17,330 nt of DNA from contig RGQW01000015.1 of the NCBI GenBank assembly GCA_010029945.1, positions 1 through 17,330 of the forward strand, written 5' to 3'. A program made the position numbers and the translations under genes. Source of the stretch: Actinomycetota bacterium. Lineage in GTDB: Bacteria; Actinomycetota; Actinomycetes; S36-B12. Under the pieces are notes generated by a model. It was not told where the DNA came from. It did not search any database and worked only from the letters and a program-made list of their open reading frames with translations. Below, in pieces: positions 13,087 to 17,330 of the stretch. How positions within the stretch are numbered: the stretch's first letter is position 1; the number at the start of each line of letters is the position of its first letter.

Positions 13087-14578
13087 ATGAGTACGTCATC
13101 GCTTCCCCAGCGCCTTCCTGAGCGCGATGCGTTTCACGTCTACGACACGACCCTGCGCGATGGTGCCCAGCGCGAGGGCATCTCCTACTCAGTCGTCGAC
13201 AAACTGGCGGTAGCTCGGCTGCTCGATGACTACGGCGTTGGCTTCATCGAGGGCGGATGGCCCGGCGCCCTGCCCAAGGACACCGAGTTCTTCGCGCGAG
13301 CCGCGGACGGCGAGCTGGAGCTGGATCACGCGACGCTCGTCGCCTTCGGCATGACGCGAGCCGCGGGACGCCCTGCGGCGGAGGACCCGCAGCTTGCTGC
13401 GCTGCTCGCCGCGCGCACCGATTTTCGTGGACATGGAGCACTTCTTCGACGGGTATAAGCACGACGCCGACTACGGAGTGCGCCTGCTGGTCGCCGCCGC
13501 CGAGTCCGGCGCCGATGTCGGGGTCTTGTGTGACACCAATGGCGGAATGCTGCCGCTGGGGATTGCCGAGATCGTGGCGGATGTGGCTTCTCGATCTGGC
13601 GTTCGGTTGGGGATCCACTGCCAAGACGACACGGCCAGCGCGGTGGCCAACACGGTGACCGCCGTGGCCGCGGGTGTGACGCACGTGCAATGCACCGCGA
13701 ATGGGTATGGCGAACGCACCGGCAATGCGGACCTGTTCCCGGTGGTCGCGAACCTTCAGTTGAAGATGGGCATCGAGTGTTTGCCCGAGGGCAAGTTGGC
13801 GGAGACTCGGCGTATCTCGCACGCGATCGCAGAAATTGCGAACATCGCGCCCGACACCCATCAGGCTTATGCCGGCGTCTCGTCCTTCGCCCACAAGGCC
13901 GGACTACACGCGTCAGCACTCAAGGTGAATCCCGAGCTCTACAACCACATCGACCCCGCCCTCGTCGGCGGAGATCAGCGGGTGCTGGTGACCGAGATGG
14001 CGGGTCGGGCTTCGGTGGAGATGAAGAGCAAGGAACTTGGCTACGACATCGCCGGTGACGCCGATCGGGTCACCCACATCGTGGAGACGGTCAAGGATCT
14101 GGAGTCCAAGGGCTGGACCTTCGAAGCCGCTGACGCATCGTTCGAGTTGATTCTGATGGGCTCTGACGAGAGTGAATCTCGATTCGAGGTGGAGTCGTGG
14201 CGGACCATCGTCGAGCAGGATGCCTCCGGTGATGTGCGCACCGAGGCAACCGTGAAGGTCCGCGCCAACGGAGAACGCATGATTAGCACTGCCGAAGGCA
14301 ATGGACCGGTGAACGCCCTGGACAAGGCATTGCGCTCCGCCGTGACATCCCTGCATCCGGAACTCGAGCCACTCGAGCTCATCGACTACAAGGTCCGCAT
14401 CCTCGAAAAGAGCGACGCTGACACCTCGGGTACCGCAAGTGTGACCCGCGTTCTCGTATCGACCTCCGATGGAAAGCGGGAGTGGACCACGCTCGGGGTG
14501 CACGAGAACGTCATCGCAGCCTCCTGGCGGGCGCTCGAAGATGCGTTGACGTACGGCTTGATGCGCTCGCAGGCGTGA
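13087..14578 (+). pseudogene. cimA: (R)-citramalate synthase, broken by an internal deletion and frameshift
   Basis: CimA condenses pyruvate with acetyl-CoA to citramalate, a threonine-independent entry to isoleucine. GAAGGAGA (13078-13085) precedes the ATG. The first part has YDTTLRDGAQREGISYS and GFIEGGWPGALPKDTEFFARA and runs to LAALLA at about 13410. The barrel then resumes in another frame at about 13421 with IFVDMEHFFDGYKHDADYGVRLL, CDTNGGMLP, HCQDDTASAVANT and CTANGYGERTGNADL, followed by the LeuA-type regulatory domain, ending at 14578. In relatives about 46 residues separate these blocks, including the VAKSD segment and the helix before the VD-x-EHFFDGY strand. About 493 codons remain of an expected 530-540. 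The gene cannot make a full protein as written; true decay or assembly error are both possible. Confidence 0.85.
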
Positions 14579-14592
14579 GGTCCGTTCGTCAT

Positions 14593-14604
14593 TAGGGTGG
14601 GGCG
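14593..14604 (+). promoter_or_regulatory. Putative -10 box before the FAH-family gene
   Basis: TAGGGT (14593-14598), then 6 nt (ggggcg) and the GTG start at 14605, the same spacing as at the ilvB leader and serA. No good -35 is seen. The G-rich stretch could instead act as a weak ribosome site. Confidence 0.35.
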
Positions 14605-15399
14605 GTGCTGATCTGCCGTTTCGCCGTCGGCGAGGACATTTGGTTCGGAGCCGTCGACGGTCTCGACGATGATGATCAGGTGACGGACGAATCGATCGTC
14701 GCACCCATCGAGGGTCACCCGTTCGTGGATATTCGTCCCGAGGGAAGCGTCATGAAACTGGCGGACGTCCGACTCTTGGCACCGGTGATCCCATCCAAGA
14801 TCGTCTGCGTCGGGAAGAACTACCGTGAACACGCTGCCGAGATGGACAGTGAAGCCCCCGACGAGCCGCTGTTGTTTCTCAAGCCGAGTACTTCGGTGAT
14901 CGGATCGGGAGACCCGATCGACCTGCCGTGGCAATCCGAACAGGTCGAGCACGAAGGGGAATTGGCCGTCGTCATCGGCCGCATGTGCAAGGACATTCCC
15001 ATCGATCGGGTGGACGAGGTCGTTTTTGGATACACATGTGCCAACGATGTGACCGCGCGAGATCTGCAGAAGTCCGATGGACAGTGGGCTCGGGCCAAAG
15101 GCTTCGACACTTTCTGCCCGCTGGGCCCATGGATTCAGACCGAACTCTCTCCCGCGGACGCGGACATCACGGTGCGCGTGAATGGGGAGCAACGTCAACA
15201 CGGGGGCATCGACGCGATGGTGCATGACGTGCCGGCGGTGGTGTCGTACGTGAGTTCGTGCATGACACTTCTACCTGGTGACGTCATCTTGACGGGAACG
15301 CCCGAAGGCGTGGGCCCACTCACCGATGGAGACTTAGTCAGTGTCGGTATCTCGGGAATCGGAACGTTGACGAACCCGGTGAGGAGTGCTGCCCCGTGA
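14605..15399 (+). CDS. Fumarylacetoacetate hydrolase family protein
   Basis: 264 residues, the size of single-domain FAH-family enzymes (hydrolases, isomerases or decarboxylases acting on dicarbonyl acids). The family signature begins at about residue 72 with KIVCVGKNYREHAAEM. The metal-binding acidic residues are E116 and E118 in VEHEGELAVVIGR and the Asp in TCANDVTARDLQ; WARAKGFDTFCPLGPWI and the LTGTPEGVGPL loop complete the site. The exact substrate is not identifiable. A gene of this family between cimA and gltX is a recurrent actinobacterial arrangement, but no role in leucine or isoleucine synthesis is known to me. Its TGA overlaps the gltX GTG, so the two are coupled. Confidence 0.9.
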   Translation: MLICRFAVGEDIWFGAVDGLDDDDQVTDESIVAPIEGHPFVDIRPEGSVMKLADVRLLAPVIPSKIVCVGKNYREHAAEMDSEAPDEPLLFLKPSTSVIGSGDPIDLPWQSEQVEHEGELAVVIGRMCKDIPIDRVDEVVFGYTCANDVTARDLQKSDGQWARAKGFDTFCPLGPWIQTELSPADADITVRVNGEQRQHGGIDAMVHDVPAVVSYVSSCMTLLPGDVILTGTPEGVGPLTDGDLVSVGISGIGTLTNPVRSAAP

Positions 15400-16865
15400 G
15401 CGATGTTCGCGTTCGCTTCTGCCCGTCACCCACCGGCAATCCGCACGTGGGGTTGATCCGCACCGCCCTGTTCAACTGGGCGTTCGCACGTCACACCCAC
15501 GGCACCTTCGTCTTTCGTATCGAGGACACGGATGCATCCCGAGACAGCGAGGAGTCCTACCAAGCACTCATCGATTCGCTGCAGTGGCTCGGACTCGACT
15601 GGGATGAGGGGCCTGAAGTGGGAGGCCCCTTCGGCCCGTACCGACAATCCCAGCGACGAGCGGACTACGCCGCGATGGTGGACGCCCTCGTTGCGGGTGG
15701 ATACGCGTACGAATGCTTCTGCTCCACCGAAGAACTGGATGCACGACGTCAGCAGGCGATGGCCGAGAAGCGCGCCCCTGGCTACGACGGGCACTGCCGA
15801 GACTTGAGCGATGAGGCCCGGTCTGCTTACCGCGCCGAAGGTCGCGACCCGGTAGTTCGGTTTCGTATGCCCGATCGGGACTGCACCTGGAACGACCTCA
15901 TCCGCGGTGAGATCACGTTCGCAGCCGGACAGATTCCGGACTTTGTTCTCCAGCGTGCCAATGGCGAGCCGCTCTACACGCTGGTGAACCCCACCGATGA
16001 CGCCGCCATGAAGATCACTCATGTACTGCGCGGCGAAGATCTGTTGTCCTCGACTCCCCGGCAAATCGCTCTGTATGAGGCGATGATCGACCTCGGCGTG
16101 TTCGACGGCCCGGTTCCGCAGTTCGGTCACCTGCCCTACGTGATGGGTGAGGGCAACAAGAAGCTGTCGAAGCGCGATCCGGAGTCGTCGTTGCAGATGT
16201 ATCGCGACCAGGGATACCTACCCGAGGCGTTGACCAACTACCTCGCGCTGTTGGGGTGGTCTCCGGGGGGCGATGTCGAGTTCTTCAGCAAAGAGCAGAT
16301 GGCTGAGTCCTTCTCCCTCGAGCGCGTCAATCCCAACCCCGCGCGCTTCGATGTGAAGAAGTGCACGGCCATCAACGGCGATTGGATCCGGCACCTGGCG
16401 ATCGACGATCTCGTGGAGCGCCTGGTGCCGTACCTGCAGCGCGATGGAGTCATCGGCTCGACGCCGTCCGCCGAGGACATGAATCTGGTCCGCGCCGTGG
16501 TGCCACTGATCTCGGAACGATTGGAAACCCTCGGGCAGGCAAGCGCCATGGTGGGCTTCTTGTTCACAGACGACATCGCCATCGATGCCACAGATGCCGA
16601 GAAGATCATGGGCGACCAGGCCGATGACGTTCTCCTGGCGGCCGAGGCGGCCCTCGCGGGACTCAACGAGTGGACCACCGAGGCGATCGAGCGTGCCTTG
16701 CGGGCAGCGCTGATCGACGAGCGCGGATTGAAGCCGAAGGTGGCGTTCGGGCCGGTCCGCCTGGCGATTACCGGGCGACGGGTGTCGCCGCCGCTCTTCG
16801 AATCAATGGAATTGCTGGGCGCCGATCGATCACTTGACCGGATTCGGTCGCTCCACGCCTCATGA
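15396..16865 (+). CDS. gltX: Glutamate-tRNA ligase
   Basis: 489 residues, a class I aminoacyl-tRNA synthetase that charges tRNA-Glu with glutamate. The HIGH motif is H17-V-G-L20 in CPSPTGNPHVGLIRTALFNW, and the KMSKS-type motif is K256-L-S-K-R260. Between them are FRIEDTDASRDSEES, CFCSTEELDARR and THVLRGEDLLSSTPRQIALY. The C-terminal helical anticodon-binding part ends GRRVSPPLFESMELLGAD. Actinobacteria generally lack a glutaminyl-tRNA synthetase, so this enzyme probably also mischarges tRNA-Gln for GatCAB conversion; tRNA-Gln and tRNA-Glu genes follow directly. The GTG start overlaps the preceding stop (GTGA). Confidence 0.97.
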   Translation: MSDVRVRFCPSPTGNPHVGLIRTALFNWAFARHTHGTFVFRIEDTDASRDSEESYQALIDSLQWLGLDWDEGPEVGGPFGPYRQSQRRADYAAMVDALVAGGYAYECFCSTEELDARRQQAMAEKRAPGYDGHCRDLSDEARSAYRAEGRDPVVRFRMPDRDCTWNDLIRGEITFAAGQIPDFVLQRANGEPLYTLVNPTDDAAMKITHVLRGEDLLSSTPRQIALYEAMIDLGVFDGPVPQFGHLPYVMGEGNKKLSKRDPESSLQMYRDQGYLPEALTNYLALLGWSPGGDVEFFSKEQMAESFSLERVNPNPARFDVKKCTAINGDWIRHLAIDDLVERLVPYLQRDGVIGSTPSAEDMNLVRAVVPLISERLETLGQASAMVGFLFTDDIAIDATDAEKIMGDQADDVLLAAEAALAGLNEWTTEAIERALRAALIDERGLKPKVAFGPVRLAITGRRVSPPLFESMELLGADRSLDRIRSLHAS

Positions 16866-16866
16866 C

Positions 16867-16872
16867 TACACT
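16867..16872 (+). promoter_or_regulatory. Putative -10 box of the tRNA-Gln/tRNA-Glu unit
   Basis: TACACT, 12 nt before the mature tRNA-Gln 5' end and just after the gltX stop. No -35 with proper spacing is seen (TTGACC at 16834-16839 is 27 bp away), so read-through from gltX is also possible. Confidence 0.4.
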
Positions 16873-16884
16873 GATGCGGTCTCG

Positions 16885-16956
16885 TGGGGTATGGGGTAAT
16901 TGGCAGCCCGACTGGTTCTGGCCCAGTTAGTCTAGGTTCGAGTCCTGGTACCCCAG
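16885..16956 (+). tRNA. tRNA-Gln, anticodon CUG
   Basis: A full cloverleaf can be drawn. Acceptor TGGGGTA (16885-16891) pairs with TACCCCA (16949-16955), with discriminator G. The anticodon stem ACTGG/CCAGT encloses the loop TTCTGGC, anticodon CTG. The T arm is CTAGG-TTCGAGT-CCTGG. No CCA is encoded. It lies 19 nt after gltX. Confidence 0.95.
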
Positions 16957-16977
16957 CGACGAGCGTTTGCTCGGCAC

Positions 16978-17050
16978 GGCCCCGTTGTGTAGCGGCCTAG
17001 CACGCCGCCCTCTCAAGGCGGTAGCGCGGGTTCGAATCCCGTCGGGGCTA
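16978..17050 (+). tRNA. tRNA-Glu, anticodon CUC
   Basis: Acceptor GGCCCCG (16978-16984) pairs with CGGGGCT (17043-17049), first pair G-U, discriminator A. The anticodon stem CCGCC/GGCGG encloses the loop CTCTCAA, anticodon CTC. The T arm is GCGGG-TTCGAAT-CCCGT. It is 21 nt from tRNA-Gln and followed by a terminator, so both are probably one transcript. No CCA is encoded. Confidence 0.95.
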
Positions 17051-17052
17051 CG

Positions 17053-17086
17053 AGGGCCCTCCCACAGGGGAGGGCCCTTTCGTTTG
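17053..17086 (+). terminator. Strong intrinsic terminator after the tRNA genes
   Basis: AGGGCCCTCCC (17053-17063), loop ACAG, GGGAGGGCCCT (17068-17078): a perfect 11-bp stem followed by a broken T-tract (TTCGTTT). It starts 3 nt after tRNA-Glu and separates the tRNA unit from leuC. Confidence 0.92.
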
Positions 17087-17091
17087 CTCCG

Positions 17092-17097
17092 TAGACT
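17092..17097 (+). promoter_or_regulatory. Putative -10 box of leuC
   Basis: TAGACT right after the tRNA terminator, 57 nt before the leuC GTG. The -35 position falls in the terminator stem and does not match. No Leu-rich leader frame is present between it and leuC. Confidence 0.35.
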
Positions 17098-17154
17098 GCT
17101 GCCTCCACGAGGTTGCGCACCGAAGGTGACGCGCGAAGTTACATGGAGGAAGTA

Positions 17155-17330
17155 GTGGGTCGCACTCTGGCCGAGAAGGTGTGGGACAACCACGTCGTCA
17201 GGTCTGCCGCCGGTGAGCCGGATCTGCTGTACATCGATCTGCACCTGGTGCACGAGGTGACCAGCCCTCAGGCCTTCGACGGTCTTCGAGCGGCCGGCCG
17301 ACCGGTGCGTCGTCCGGATCTCACGGTGGC
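17155..17330 (+). CDS. leuC: 3-isopropylmalate dehydratase, large subunit (N-terminal 58 codons, cut by window edge)
   Basis: The visible residues (starting MGRTLAEKVWDNHVV) match the N-terminus of LeuC, the Fe-S subunit of isopropylmalate isomerase: LLYIDLHLVHEVTSPQAFDGLR is the family segment that starts the aconitase-like fold, and GRPVRRPDLTV leads to the first metal-site region outside the window. With LeuD it isomerises 2- to 3-isopropylmalate and also handles citramalate. The GTG was chosen because GGAGGA (17145-17150) lies 4 nt upstream; an in-frame ATG at 17143 would add four residues but would overlap that site. Confidence 0.93.
   Translation, partial: MGRTLAEKVWDNHVVRSAAGEPDLLYIDLHLVHEVTSPQAFDGLRAAGRPVRRPDLTV

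Noticed and set aside
13394..14578. A separate short citramalate synthase gene starting at 13394
   Set aside because: The first codons are out-of-frame; true homology starts near 13421 in the middle of the barrel, so it is the second fragment of cimA.
17104..17154. A possible leader peptide before leuC
   Set aside because: The short frames here (for example MTREVTWRK) have no leucine run and there is no terminator or competing hairpin.
1..17330. CRISPR array, transposase, integrase or phage genes
   Set aside because: No regularly spaced repeats of CRISPR size and no reading frame resembling a recombinase or phage protein were seen on either strand.

Overview
The window reads as a chromosomal stretch from a high-GC Actinomycetota (class Actinomycetes type). 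The gene order ilvB-ilvN-ilvC, serA, leuB, ilvE, cimA, FAH-family gene, gltX, tRNA-Gln, tRNA-Glu, leuC is the usual actinobacterial branched-chain amino acid neighbourhood. GTG starts are frequent, and several genes have a TANNNT box only 6-8 nt before the start codon, which suggests leaderless transcripts. I see no transposase, phage gene, CRISPR array or rRNA.

Layout: 1-52 is the tail of an unidentified gene, coupled to an SRPBCC-fold gene (49-516). A YbaK/EbsC-type editing-domain gene runs on the minus strand (547-1038). From about 1107 the pathway block begins with an ilvB leader peptide and terminator, then ilvB, ilvN and ilvC. A two-gene unit follows: a DUF2256/DUF3253 protein and a photolyase/cryptochrome-like flavoprotein whose domains appear in reversed order. 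Next come serA (broken), leuA on the minus strand with its own leader, leuB, a small two-gene islet (46-aa protein plus nucleotidyltransferase), ilvE (internal deletion), a DUF1905 gene, a leader-terminator and cimA (broken), an FAH-family gene, gltX, tRNA-Gln(CUG), tRNA-Glu(CUC), a strong terminator, and the start of leuC.

The genes supply most steps of Val/Leu/Ile synthesis. CimA makes citramalate, which enters the Ile branch through LeuC/LeuD and LeuB. IlvBN and IlvC act in both the Ile and Val branches. LeuA, LeuB and LeuC give the Leu branch, and IlvE is the final transaminase.

Two things stand out. First, three short leader peptides carry runs of codons for the amino acid controlled downstream: Ile-Leu-Val-Val-Val before ilvB, Leu x4 before leuA, and Ile-Ile-Thr-Ser-Ile x4 before cimA. 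The ilvB and cimA leaders end at intrinsic terminators. The leuA leader instead has an 8-nt segment complementary to the leuA Shine-Dalgarno, which suggests control of translation. The cimA leader is the one I think least likely to have been described. Second, serA, ilvE and cimA each lack a segment of similar size (about 45-50 codons, by comparison with remembered family sequences). This removes the serA catalytic His motif, the ilvE cofactor-phosphate Arg region and part of the cimA barrel; serA and cimA are also shifted in frame. The similar sizes and the intact neighbours make an assembly problem at least as likely as real gene decay.

No stretch longer than about 260 bases lacks a gene. 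The two longest (1039-1299 and 12834-13086) hold the ilvB and cimA leaders.
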